Shown here one piece after another: positions 6,985-15,197 of a DNA stretch of 31,137 bases. Source of the DNA: CAZKMM01 sp964553915 (GTDB taxonomy: Bacteria > RBG-13-61-14 > DRUE01); contig CAZKMM010000015.1 of the NCBI GenBank assembly GCA_964553915.1, positions 1 to 31,137 on the forward strand. Direction: 5' to 3'. The notes beneath the pieces were generated by a model. It worked only from the letters and a program-made list of their open reading frames with translations, had not been told where the DNA came from and made no database searches. The position numbers and the translations under genes were made by a program. Each line of letters opens with the position of its first letter. Positions within the stretch are counted from its first letter, which is position 1.

Positions 6985-9102
6985 TTGAAAGAAAGCAGGG
7001 AAAAACTTTTTGGTTTTCTGGCTATTTTTCTTTTCGGGATTTTACTTTACTTTCCGGCTTTGAAAGGAGATTTTCATTTTGATGATTTTCATCATATCAT
7101 CAACAATCCTGCGGTGATTAATCCTCCGGGAATTAGATACTTTTTTACTCATCCGGAAAGTTTTTCCAGTCTGGGAAAGCCCACCCTATATCGTCCAATA
7201 ACAATGCTCAGTTATGTGGTTAATTATAAATTAGCCGGCAAGCATCCAGCTGGATGGTTGATTTTTAATATTTTACTTCATTCTTTAAATGCGGGCTTGG
7301 TATTTCTTTTTTTTCTCAGGCTGGGCAGGAAATTTTCTTTAAGTTTTTATGCCGGGCTGATTTTCGCATCTCTGGCGGTATTTTCTCAGCCAGTGAATTA
7401 TCTTTCCAATCGCTCCACTTTGCTGGCGGTTTTTTTTCTATTTCTGGCTTTTCTCTTTGACCAGAAATATAAAGAGGGGCATAGCCAGATATTAAATTTA
7501 TTTCTGGCTCTAGGGTTTTTCTGGCTTGGACTTTTATCCAAGGAAATTTCTGCGGTATTTCCGGCACTGATTTTGCTTGTTGACCTGCGGAGCGGTAGAG
7601 AAGCTTTTAGTAAGAAAAGAATAATCAGCTATCTGGTTTACTGGGCTAATTGGGGAATTTATTTTTTAATTCGCTGGCTTTTGTTTGATACCCTGGGTTC
7701 TAATTTTTATCCCAGAGGATTTTTTGAGAATTTTTTGACCCAAATCAAGGCGGTGTTTTTTTATCTGGGTAAGATTTTTTATCCAATCAATCTCTGTGTT
7801 ATTCCTCAGTTGAAAGTAGCAGAAAATATCTTTGAGCCTGCGGTCTTGGTGAGCCTGCTTATGATTTTTTTAATCAGCTTGATTTCTATTCTATATTTTG
7901 GTCGGCTTAAGAATTTTGCTTTTGGCTGGTTCTGGTTTTTAATTTCTCTTTCCCCCACCGCGGTGATTCCTTTAAATGTGGTGGCAAGTGAAGAGCGGGT
8001 TTATTTAGCCGGGATAGGGGTAATCTTCTGGATACCCGCGGTTTTTGAACGGGCAGAGCTGGCAAAAAAAAGCTGGGCAAAGATAAGCCTGATTTTGATT
8101 ATTATTTTTCAGGCAATTTTGGTTGAGATGAGAATCCCGGTCTGGCGAAGTGAGTTCAGCCTCTGGAAGGATGCGGTGCGAAAGTCCCCTAATTTAAGTG
8201 CGGGGTATGTGATGTATGGAAATGCTCTGCTTGGTCGGGAGAATTATGGTCGGGCGCTACTTTTTTATCAGCGGGCGCTTCAGCTTGACCCGAACAATGC
8301 TTCTGCTCTTTCCGGTTTATGTCAGGTATATCTGGCTCAGAAGGATTCTGAAGCGGTCTCTTTCTGGGCGGTAGAATATTTAAATAAGGCTCAACATCCT
8401 TATCAGAGGGCAGAGGCTTTATCCTATCTGGCTTGGGCAAACTTGCAGTTAGGGGAGTTCAAGACCAGTCAGGAACTAATTGAAAAAGCCATATCCTTAA
8501 ATCCCCGTGTTCCCTGGGCTTATTATACCCGGGCGGTTTCGGAATATAACCAGGGAAAAATTGAGCAGGCAAAGAAAGATGCAGAAAAGGTGCTGGAGAT
8601 AACTCCAGATTTTGCCTCTGTATATGGACTTCTGGGGCTGATTTATGCCCGGCAGGGAATGGTGGAAAGGGCTTTTCAATATTTCAGGAGATATAATGAG
8701 CTAAAACCAAGAGATGCGGAAGGCTGGTTGAATCTGGGTCTGGCTTATTTCCAGAAAGGAGATTTAGAGCAGGCTTATGGGTGTATAAAGCAGGCAACCA
8801 AGCTCAAGCCCAAGTATGCTCTGGCTAATTATCATCTGGCTCTTATAGAATACCAGCGGGGAAAATGGGAAAATGCCCTGGATTTTCTGGACATTACTTT
8901 AGAAATTGACCCGGAGCTGGTTCCGGCTCATATTGCCCGGGCGAAAATCCTGCTGGAAAATCTTAAAAAAGGCAACCTGCCTTATTTTAAAAGCAAAGAA
9001 GAGGTTTTTGAAATAATCGGGCAAGAAATTGACTGGCTGGAAAAGAAAGGGATTGATACAGAAGCGCTAAAAGAGGAACTGGCAGAACTGAAGGAAAGAT
9101 GA
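6985..9102 (+). CDS. Polytopic TMTC/GT-C-like membrane protein with TPR domain
   Basis: A protein of 705 residues. The first about 380 residues contain some ten hydrophobic segments. Just after the first one comes ALKGDFHFDDFHHIINNPAV, whose Asp-Asp fits the first-loop acidic motif of GT-C glycosyltransferases, and YRPITMLSY follows as in TMTC-type mannosyltransferases. Residues about 404-670 are six or seven TPRs (VMYGNALLGRENYGRALLFY, AYYTRAVSEYNQGKIEQAK, WLNLGLAYFQKGDLEQA). I infer a lipid-linked-sugar glycosyltransferase acting on exported proteins; family members are often annotated only as TPR proteins. The start is TTG 6985, 15 bases after the iorB stop. It has no clear Shine-Dalgarno, but no other start fits before the first membrane helix. 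Its last 121 bases overlap the kinase gene on the other strand. Co-transcription with iorAB looks incidental. Confidence 0.82.
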   Translation: MKESREKLFGFLAIFLFGILLYFPALKGDFHFDDFHHIINNPAVINPPGIRYFFTHPESFSSLGKPTLYRPITMLSYVVNYKLAGKHPAGWLIFNILLHSLNAGLVFLFFLRLGRKFSLSFYAGLIFASLAVFSQPVNYLSNRSTLLAVFFLFLAFLFDQKYKEGHSQILNLFLALGFFWLGLLSKEISAVFPALILLVDLRSGREAFSKKRIISYLVYWANWGIYFLIRWLLFDTLGSNFYPRGFFENFLTQIKAVFFYLGKIFYPINLCVIPQLKVAENIFEPAVLVSLLMIFLISLISILYFGRLKNFAFGWFWFLISLSPTAVIPLNVVASEERVYLAGIGVIFWIPAVFERAELAKKSWAKISLILIIIFQAILVEMRIPVWRSEFSLWKDAVRKSPNLSAGYVMYGNALLGRENYGRALLFYQRALQLDPNNASALSGLCQVYLAQKDSEAVSFWAVEYLNKAQHPYQRAEALSYLAWANLQLGEFKTSQELIEKAISLNPRVPWAYYTRAVSEYNQGKIEQAKKDAEKVLEITPDFASVYGLLGLIYARQGMVERAFQYFRRYNELKPRDAEGWLNLGLAYFQKGDLEQAYGCIKQATKLKPKYALANYHLALIEYQRGKWENALDFLDITLEIDPELVPAHIARAKILLENLKKGNLPYFKSKEEVFEIIGQEIDWLEKKGIDTEALKEELAELKER

Positions 9103-10247
9103 GTCCGAAAGAATTCTATGATTCTATCTAGATAGTTATGGGAATGCAGGAAATAGAACAGGAGAATAATTGCAATTATCACAATCATCAGGATCAGGGT
9201 TTTGGCGAGCCAGTCCAGTTCTTTTTCTTGCGCGGGTGGAGGTGTTTTCTTTTTTCTGGTTTTTTTCGCGGTTCTCTTTTTTCCAATTTTCACCAGCTCG
9301 GAGCTGATTTCCTCCACTCTTTTAGTTTTATCTTCAGCTTGAGTCTGAAGCTGATTAAGAAATTGAGCAATTTCTTGGTTAACATTAAGAACAAGCTTCC
9401 TGCCAAGAAGCCGGTCTAGAGATTCTATTAACTCCTGAGCAGATGAGAATCTTTTCTTGGGATTTTTCTGTAAAAGTCTTTTGATAATCCTCCACACCCT
9501 TCTGGGCACCAAAGGATTATGTTTCCTTACTGTGGTTGGTTTTTGATTGATTATTTTCTGGACCAGGCTTGCTTCATTTTCTGCTTTAAAGGGCTTTTCT
9601 CCGCTCACCAGCTCGTAAAGAACCACCCCTAAAGAAAAAAGGTCGCTTTTGGGTGAAATCCCTTCTCCTTTAAGCTGTTCCGGGGACATATAAGAAGGGG
9701 TGCCGAGAAAGGAGCCGGTCTGGGTAAGCTCAGAATCCACCCTTCGGACAATTCCAAAATCCATAATTTTTACTTCTCCCTGGGTGGTAATCATAATATT
9801 TCCTGGTTTGATGTCCCGATGAATATATCCTCGCTGGTGGGCAAAATCCAGCCCCTGGGCAACCTGGCGAACTATTAAACAGGCAATTTCCCAGGGAAGA
9901 GGACCTGAGGTTTTTAAGACATTTTTTAAATCCCTTCCTTCAACATATTCCATTACCAGATAATGTTCTTTCTGTGCCTCACCCATCTGATATACCTGAA
10001 CAATATTCTCGTGTTGAAGGTGAGCGGCGCTTTTTCCTTCCCGGAAAAATCTCTCCAGCATCTCCGGGTTTTCTGCCAGAGAGGATTTGAGTTTCTTAAT
10101 CGCAACCAATCTTCCCAGAGAAACCTGCTCTGCCTTATAAACTTCTGCCATTCCCCCAGAGCCAATCTGAGCGATAATCCGGTATTCTTCTCCTAATTTG
10201 AGCCGTTCCTTGATTTTTTTTCGGGAGGAGCTTTTCGTTTCAGTCAA
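8982..10247 (-). CDS. Transmembrane Ser/Thr protein kinase (PknB-like)
   Basis: A protein of 421 residues from TTG 10247, which overlaps the phosphatase stop as TTGA and has GGAGG exactly 7 bases upstream. The Hanks-type kinase domain covers about 21-282: glycine loop GSGGMAEV (29-36), VAIKK with Lys51/52, HRDIKPGN (Asp145), DFG (163-165) and SPE in place of APE. All catalytic residues are present, so it should be active. A Gln/Glu helical stretch and a Lys-rich linker (about 320-342) precede one transmembrane helix at about 347-367, leaving a short external tail with no PASTA repeats. The last about 40 residues are Ser-rich and read antisense to the TMTC-like gene. It pairs with the adjacent PP2C phosphatase as a reversible Ser/Thr phosphorylation module. 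Confidence 0.9.
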   Translation of the reverse strand: MTETKSSSRKKIKERLKLGEEYRIIAQIGSGGMAEVYKAEQVSLGRLVAIKKLKSSLAENPEMLERFFREGKSAAHLQHENIVQVYQMGEAQKEHYLVMEYVEGRDLKNVLKTSGPLPWEIACLIVRQVAQGLDFAHQRGYIHRDIKPGNIMITTQGEVKIMDFGIVRRVDSELTQTGSFLGTPSYMSPEQLKGEGISPKSDLFSLGVVLYELVSGEKPFKAENEASLVQKIINQKPTTVRKHNPLVPRRVWRIIKRLLQKNPKKRFSSAQELIESLDRLLGRKLVLNVNQEIAQFLNQLQTQAEDKTKRVEEISSELVKIGKKRTAKKTRKKKTPPPAQEKELDWLAKTLILMIVIIAIILLFYFLHSHNYLDRIIEFFRTHLSFSSASSSFSASVSIPFFSSQSISCPIISKTSSLLLK

Positions 10248-11002
10248 TTAGCCACCTCCACTAAAATCACAGTGATGTTATCAAAACCTCCTTCTTCATT
10301 TGCCCGGGAGATAAGCTGGTTAACCGCTTGTTCCAGGGAGTGGTTCTGGACTATTTTAAGAATTTCCTGGTCCGAAAGCATATTGGTAAGACCATCTGAA
10401 CAGAGGAGATATTTATCCTGGGGTTGATATTCTATTTTGGTCAGGTCCACCTGTATTTCCCGCTCATGCCCCATAGAACGGGTGATGATATTTTTTAAGG
10501 GATGATTCTGGGCTTCTTCTTCACTTAACAGCCCCATTTTCACCTGTTCCTGCACCCAGGAATGGTCTTCGGTTAACTGCTGAATTTTTCCCTCCCGAAT
10601 CAGGTAAGCTCTGCTGTCTCCGATATGAGCAATGTTGGCGTATTTTTCGTCAAATTGAAGCCCGGTTAAAGTGGTTCCCATTCCCCGGAGGTGAGGCTCA
10701 TTTAGCGAGATTTCAAACAGCTTCTGGTTTGCTCGCTGAAAAGCCCGCATCAGCCGGATCTGGGTTAAAGTCCGCTCTCCCGCCTGGGGCAGAGGCTGGG
10801 TAGCCTCCTGAGCGCTCTCCAGAGTTTTCAGCTCCTCCAAAACCAGCTCCAGAGCTTTTTTGCTGGCAAATCCTCCGCCCTGATGTCCTCCCATTCCATC
10901 AGCAACCAGATACAACCTTCGCTCCTCGTCAATCAAAAAGGCATCTTCATTGGCTTCCCTTATCCTGCCGATATCCGTGGCTCCTTTGGCTATGAATTGC
11001 AT
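10244..11002 (-). CDS. PP2C-family Ser/Thr protein phosphatase
   Basis: A protein of 252 residues, the standard length for bacterial PP2C (PphA/Stp/PrpC type), a Mn2+/Mg2+-dependent phosphatase that reverses Hanks kinase phosphorylation. The motifs appear in order: GRIREANEDAF, VADGMGGHQGG, GMGTTLTGL, AHIGDSRAYL, LTEDHSWV, CSDGLTNML and GGFDNITVI. All metal-binding aspartates are visible. ATG 11002 has AAAGGA upstream and lies 8 bases after the pmbA stop. It overlaps the kinase start by TTGA. No sensor domain or membrane segment is present, so it is cytosolic. Confidence 0.94.
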   Translation of the reverse strand: MQFIAKGATDIGRIREANEDAFLIDEERRLYLVADGMGGHQGGGFASKKALELVLEELKTLESAQEATQPLPQAGERTLTQIRLMRAFQRANQKLFEISLNEPHLRGMGTTLTGLQFDEKYANIAHIGDSRAYLIREGKIQQLTEDHSWVQEQVKMGLLSEEEAQNHPLKNIITRSMGHEREIQVDLTKIEYQPQDKYLLCSDGLTNMLSDQEILKIVQNHSLEQAVNQLISRANEEGGFDNITVILVEVAN

Positions 11003-11010
11003 TTTTTCCT

Positions 11011-12366
11011 TTAACCTCCACTTATCTCTAACTCTTCAATTAAAAGCGAGCCAGACCCACATCCGCTGTAAAACTTTAAATCCGAGCCTATCTCCACAAT
11101 TTTAGCAAAAAGCTCCTTTAAAGTTCCAGCAATGGCAATTCCCCGAACCGGAAAACTCACCGCTCCCTTTTCTATCATTCTTCCGGTAATGCCCAGAGAA
11201 AATTCTCCACTAATTTCGTCTGCGGTATGAATTCCCAAGACCTCTTCAACTAAAAGCCCTTTTTCCAGAGACTTAATAAGTTCCTGCTGAGATTTATCCC
11301 CTTTGGGAATATAAAAATTGCTTGGTGCTATTCTGGGCGGAGCTCCTGCCCCGGCGCGAAAAGCATTTCCAGTAGAAGAAGTAGAAAATTTCCGGGCATA
11401 ATAGGTATCATATAAAAATCCCACCAACTTTCCCTGTTCCACGAGTAATTTTTTTTGAGTATTAACTCCTTCATCATCAAAAGGAAAGGTATCAGGACCC
11501 ATTAAAAAACTGCCATCGTCAAGCAGAGAGATTTTTTCTGAAAAAACCTTTTTGCCCAGAAAATCTTTCAGCCAGCTTTTATTTTTGGCAAGATTTTCTC
11601 CGCTGAAGGCAAAGCTTAAAATTTCCAGAAATTCTCCTGCCACCTCAGGAGTGAAAATTGCTGGCAATTTCTGGCTGGGAATCGCTCTGGCTCCTAGCCT
11701 GGAAAGAGCCTTTCTCCCTGCGCTTCTTCCCACGGTTTCTGGATTGAGCATATCATAGCGATAGCTCCAGTCAAATTCCCCGGCGATTTGGGCTTCTCCT
11801 TTATCTTCCGCCACAGCCAGGGTCTGGGCAGAAAAAAAGCTGGAAGAAGCCCTCTGATTTAAGCCATTGGAATTAACTATCCAGATCTGGCGAATCCGCT
11901 CCTGATATTCACAGCTTCGCACTCGCTGGATTCTTTCATCTACTTCTCTGGCTCCCTTTTCAATTAAAAATGCTCTCTGGATTTTCTGGCTTTCGCTGAT
12001 TTCTTCTGCTGGATGATAGATATCAAGTTTTTGTGCCGGGGGTTGATTTTCTGGGAAGGAAAAATCCGGGTCTGGAGAAAGTTCTTTTAAATTTTCTGTA
12101 ATTTCTTTTACCAGCCTTTCCAGACTTTTGTTCCGTAAATCCGAGCTGTAGCCAAATCCCAGTCTTTTTCCTTTCAAAATCCTTAAAGCCAAGGCACTGG
12201 CAACTTCTTTTTTAAAAGATTCCAGCTTCTGGTCTCTGGATTCTATGCTCAAGCCCTTTTGCTGGATTAAATAAATCTCCCATCCGTCAAGAGCCTGTTT
12301 TTTTAAAATAGAACTCAGCCCGGATAAAATTTCTTCTGGAGAGATGATTTGCCTCTTTTCTTTCAT
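11011..12366 (-). CDS. pmbA: PmbA/TldE-type metallopeptidase subunit
   Basis: A protein of 451 residues of the TldD/PmbA family, the heterodimeric protease that trims small peptides and modified peptides such as microcins. Visible signatures are SIESRDQKLESFKKE near the N-terminus, the central SSFFSAQTLAVAED strand region, PDTFPFDDEGVNTQKKLLVE, LYDTYYARKF, GNAFRAGAGAPPRIAPSNFYI and GEFSLGITGRMIEKG. The HExxxH zinc motif of TldD is absent, so this is the PmbA (TldE) subunit. No TldD lies in the window. ATG 12366 overlaps the recN stop as ATGA. Its position between recN and a PP2C gene is unexplained by known function. Confidence 0.9.
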   Translation of the reverse strand: MKEKRQIISPEEILSGLSSILKKQALDGWEIYLIQQKGLSIESRDQKLESFKKEVASALALRILKGKRLGFGYSSDLRNKSLERLVKEITENLKELSPDPDFSFPENQPPAQKLDIYHPAEEISESQKIQRAFLIEKGAREVDERIQRVRSCEYQERIRQIWIVNSNGLNQRASSSFFSAQTLAVAEDKGEAQIAGEFDWSYRYDMLNPETVGRSAGRKALSRLGARAIPSQKLPAIFTPEVAGEFLEILSFAFSGENLAKNKSWLKDFLGKKVFSEKISLLDDGSFLMGPDTFPFDDEGVNTQKKLLVEQGKLVGFLYDTYYARKFSTSSTGNAFRAGAGAPPRIAPSNFYIPKGDKSQQELIKSLEKGLLVEEVLGIHTADEISGEFSLGITGRMIEKGAVSFPVRGIAIAGTLKELFAKIVEIGSDLKFYSGCGSGSLLIEELEISGG

Positions 12367-14027
12367 CTTCTTGCCTGTTCCAGCATCTCCCGGGCATAGG
12401 CTCGGGTTTTCTCCGTGATTTTCAACCCACCCAGCATTCTTGCCAGCTCTTCTATTCTTTCCTCCGGGCTGAGCGGTTTAATTCGCACTACGGTTCGCCC
12501 TTTTTCCTCTTCCTTCCAGACCCGGAGATGATGGTCAGCAAACTTGGCAATCTGAGGAAGATGAGTCACGCAGAGCACCTGATTGCTTTTGCTCAGCTCC
12601 TTTAACTTTTTTCCCACCACCTCTGCGATGGCTCCTCCGATGCCGGTATCCACTTCATCAAAAATTAAAATTCTGGCACCAACCTGCCGGGCAAGAATGC
12701 TTCTTAGTCCCAGCATTATCCGGCTTAATTCTCCTCCAGAGGCAATTTTAGACAAAGGCTTTAACTCCTCCCCGGGATTGGGGGAAAGATAGAACTCCAC
12801 CCGGTCTATGCCCCAGGATTGCGGTTGCTCCAGATTATCAAATCTTACCTCAAATTGACATTTTCCCATTCCCAGCTCTTTCAGGTTTTGAACCAGTTTT
12901 TCACAAAGCTTTTTTGCCTGCTTTTTCCTTTCCTGGCTGAGCTGTTTTGCCCGTTGAAAAGTCTGCTCAGACACTTCTTTTAGCTGGCTTTCCAGTTCCT
13001 CAATAAAAGATTGATAGTTTTCTAATTCCTCCAGCTCGCTTTTGCTTTTTTCCAGAAATTGGAGCAATTCCGGAATCTCCATCTGGTATTTCCTTTTCAG
13101 GCGTCTGAGTTCAGCCCGACGCTCCTCAATCTCTTCCAGCCGACCGGGAGAAGCATCCAGTTCCGCCAGATATTCTCCCAGCTCCCTCCCCACTTCCTCA
13201 ATAATTGCCTGCGCCTGAGCCAGCTCTTTTGCCTGCTGAGAAAGACGGAAGTCATACTCTCCTGCCCGCTCTAGTTGGCTGATAATTTCTGCCAGTTGTT
13301 CCACCACCGCACCTTCTTGATTATAAAGCCTTTCATAGCCCGTCTCTCCTGCCTGCCTCAGGGTCTCAAGATGTTTAAGCCGGGAGCGCTCTTCCTCCAG
13401 GGCTTCTTCCTCACCCTCTCTGAGGCGGGCTTTTTCCAGCTCAGAGATTCTGAATTTCAAGATTTCCAGCTTTTCTCTTCTTTCCTGTTCGCTGATTAAT
13501 TTTTTTTCATATTCTGCTTTTTTCTTCTGAAAACGGAAATAAAGCTCTTGGTAGTCAGAAAATCGCTCCCAGATGCGGGCATAGCTATCCAGAAGAGATA
13601 AATGATGTTCCGGGCGAAGCAGGCTCTGATACTCATGCTGACCATATATATCCACCAGCCATTCCCTGAGCCGGGAGAGGGCAGAAACCGGCACCGGATG
13701 GAGGTTAATCCAGCAGGAGCTTCTTCCGCTTAAAGCATATTTCCGCCGGATAATCAGCTGGTTTTCTGGCTCCAAGCCGAGCTCTTCCAGAAACTTCTTG
13801 AGCCCGGTTCTGATTTCCAGGTCAAAAACCGCTTCTACCTCGGTAAATTCTTCTCCGCTTCTTACCAGTTCAGGCGAGGGTTTGGCTCCCAGGAGTAAAG
13901 TCAGGGCATCTATTAAAATAGATTTTCCTGCTCCGGTTTCCCCGGTTAAAATATTAAATCCAGGGGCAAATTCTACTTCCAGCTGGTCAATAATGGCAAA
14001 ATTTTTTACCCGAAGTTGCCAAAGCAT
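12363..14027 (-). CDS. recN: DNA repair protein RecN
   Basis: A protein of 554 residues, typical for RecN, the SMC-like ATPase that acts at DNA double-strand breaks. It opens LWQLRVKNFAIIDQLEVEF with Walker A GETGAGKS at residues 29-36. It then has a long Glu/Arg/Leu coiled coil (about 150-360) and closes with the ABC signature SGGELSRIMLGLRSIL, Walker B ILIFDEVDTGIGG and the CVTHLPQIA switch. ATG 14027 overlaps the nadK stop as TAATG. nadK-recN neighbourhood is common in bacteria. Confidence 0.97.
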   Translation of the reverse strand: MLWQLRVKNFAIIDQLEVEFAPGFNILTGETGAGKSILIDALTLLLGAKPSPELVRSGEEFTEVEAVFDLEIRTGLKKFLEELGLEPENQLIIRRKYALSGRSSCWINLHPVPVSALSRLREWLVDIYGQHEYQSLLRPEHHLSLLDSYARIWERFSDYQELYFRFQKKKAEYEKKLISEQERREKLEILKFRISELEKARLREGEEEALEEERSRLKHLETLRQAGETGYERLYNQEGAVVEQLAEIISQLERAGEYDFRLSQQAKELAQAQAIIEEVGRELGEYLAELDASPGRLEEIEERRAELRRLKRKYQMEIPELLQFLEKSKSELEELENYQSFIEELESQLKEVSEQTFQRAKQLSQERKKQAKKLCEKLVQNLKELGMGKCQFEVRFDNLEQPQSWGIDRVEFYLSPNPGEELKPLSKIASGGELSRIMLGLRSILARQVGARILIFDEVDTGIGGAIAEVVGKKLKELSKSNQVLCVTHLPQIAKFADHHLRVWKEEEKGRTVVRIKPLSPEERIEELARMLGGLKITEKTRAYAREMLEQARR

Positions 14028-14827
14028 TATTTCCAGCCCCAGCCCAGTTTGGTTCTGAGAATTTCGTAGTAAGTCATAGAAGGTGAGCTGACCAGAAGCA
14101 GGGGAGCGGAAGCGGATTTTATTTTTACCGGATTGTCTGATTCCAATTTATCCGTATATCTACCATCAATGGTTAAAAAAACTTCTTCCTGCTCAGCCTT
14201 TATCTTTACCTCCACCTGAGAATCAGCCGGAATTACCAGGGGACGAATAGTCAGGCTGTGAGCACAAATCGGAGTAAGGATAATGGAGCGAAGCCTGGGA
14301 TGAACAATCGGTCCTCCGGCAGCAAGTGAATAGGCAGTGGAACCAGTAGGAGTGGCAATAATAATTCCATCTCCCCGGATCTGGCTTAAAAGATAGCTAT
14401 CTACCTGCACTTCAACGGCAATCATTTTGCTTAATTGCCCTTTACCAATTACCAGCTCGTTCAAAGCAAGATGTGTTTTCCCTTGAGGATATTCAATTTG
14501 TAAAAGCATTCGTTCTTCTATGGGTAAATTCCCTTTTATAATTTGTTCTAAGGTTTGATAAATCTCGCTCTCCTGAACTTCAGTCAAAAAGCCCAGACCT
14601 CCCAGATTAACTCCTAGAATCGGAATTTTTCTTTCTCCTACCAGCCCGGCGGTATAAAGCAAAGTTCCATCTCCGCCCAGAACGATAATCAACTCTGCCC
14701 GTTCTATATCTTTCGGGTCAGTAAGCTCAAACCCCTGGCAGGACTTTTTTTCTAAGAAAGCGATAATTTCCTGAGCAAGCTTTTTTGCTTTCTGGGAGTC
14801 CAGTTTGGAAAGAATGGCAATATTCAA
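14027..14827 (-). CDS. nadK: NAD kinase
   Basis: A protein of 266 residues that phosphorylates NAD to NADP with ATP or polyphosphate. It has LGGDGTLLYTA (Asp53 catalytic), NLGGLGFLTEV, the GDGIIIATPTGSTAYSLAAGGP block and HSLTIRPLVIP. It is slightly shorter than the usual 280-300 because the N-terminus is compact. The start is TTG 14827-14825 with GGAG exactly 7 bases upstream; there is no ATG alternative. It is first gene of the nadK-recN-pmbA-PP2C-kinase operon, in which every junction overlaps or is within 8 bases. Confidence 0.95.
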   Translation of the reverse strand: MNIAILSKLDSQKAKKLAQEIIAFLEKKSCQGFELTDPKDIERAELIIVLGGDGTLLYTAGLVGERKIPILGVNLGGLGFLTEVQESEIYQTLEQIIKGNLPIEERMLLQIEYPQGKTHLALNELVIGKGQLSKMIAVEVQVDSYLLSQIRGDGIIIATPTGSTAYSLAAGGPIVHPRLRSIILTPICAHSLTIRPLVIPADSQVEVKIKAEQEEVFLTIDGRYTDKLESDNPVKIKSASAPLLLVSSPSMTYYEILRTKLGWGWK

Positions 14828-14852
14828 CTCTCTGCTCCTGTTTTTTAATCAT

Positions 14853-14882
14853 ACATTATCAGGGGTTTGAGTGAAAATTCAA
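14853..14882 (-). promoter_or_regulatory. Promoter of the nadK operon
   Basis: On the minus strand TTGAAT (14882-14877), an 18-base spacer and TAATGT (14858-14853), preceded by an extended -10 TGA. The predicted start is near 14845, giving a leader of about 18 bases with GGAG ahead of TTG 14827. Confidence 0.55.
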
Positions 14883-14907
14883 GTTTTAAGGAAGGATTAT
14901 TAAAAAA

Positions 14908-14985
14908 TGGCGGGGCCGACGGGATTTGAACCCGCGCCCTCTGGCTTGACAGGCCAGCGTTATAACCAGGCTTAACTACGGCCCC
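14908..14985 (-). tRNA. tRNA-Asp (GTC)
   Basis: It folds as a full cloverleaf on the minus strand. The 7-bp acceptor stem GGGGCCG/CGGCCCC is all GC, the D-stem is GTTA/TAAC with GG in a long loop, the anticodon stem is CTGGC/GCCAG with loop CTGTCAA (anticodon GTC, codon GAC), and the T-arm has loop TTCAAAT. The CCA end is encoded. It lies 12 bases after tRNA-Val and shares its promoter. A run of six T follows the CCA and may help termination. Confidence 0.95.
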
Positions 14986-14997
14986 GACTATTTTCAA

Positions 14998-15073
14998 TGG
15001 TGGGCGGAACAGGACTTGAACCTGTGACCTTCGGCTTGTAAGGCCGACGCTCTTCCATCTGAGCTACCCGCCC
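14998..15073 (-). tRNA. tRNA-Val (TAC)
   Basis: It folds as a canonical 76-base cloverleaf with encoded CCA on the minus strand. The acceptor is GGGCGGG/TCCGCCC, the D-stem GCTC/GAGC, the anticodon stem TCGGC/GCCGA with loop CTTACAA (anticodon TAC, codon GTA), and the T-arm ACAGG/CCTGT with loop TTCAAGT. It is first of a two-tRNA transcript with tRNA-Asp. Confidence 0.96.
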
Positions 15074-15082
15074 GTGTTTTTA

Positions 15083-15111
15083 TATATAATCAAATTCTTA
15101 CTGTTTGTCAA
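15083..15111 (-). promoter_or_regulatory. Promoter of the tRNA-Val/tRNA-Asp operon
   Basis: On the minus strand a perfect TTGACA (15111-15106), a 17-base spacer and TATATA (15088-15083). The predicted start near 15076 is only about three bases before mature tRNA-Val. Confidence 0.8.
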
Positions 15112-15181
15112 TCAATTGAAATAGTAGCTTTGAAAGGAGCATTTAGTGAAATAATTTTTTACAGGAAATTTTTTTAGATTG

Positions 15182-15190
15182 TGTTATACT
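15182..15190 (+). promoter_or_regulatory. Extended -10 promoter of the Mut7-C gene, leaderless
   Basis: TGT followed by TATACT (15185-15190) is an extended -10. No good -35 lies at 16-18 bases (a TTTACA is 21 bases away). Seven bases separate the -10 from ATG 15198, and there is no Shine-Dalgarno, so the transcript should be leaderless. Confidence 0.6.
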
Positions 15191-15197
15191 TAAATTT

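Noticed and set aside
9138..9419. Plus-strand open frame after the TMTC-like gene
   Set aside because: It is antisense to the kinase's linker and transmembrane region; its aromatic-rich sequence is typical of a shadow frame.
14898..14907. T-run after tRNA-Asp as a definite terminator
   Set aside because: Six T follow the CCA, but there is no separate hairpin. Termination here is possible, not shown.
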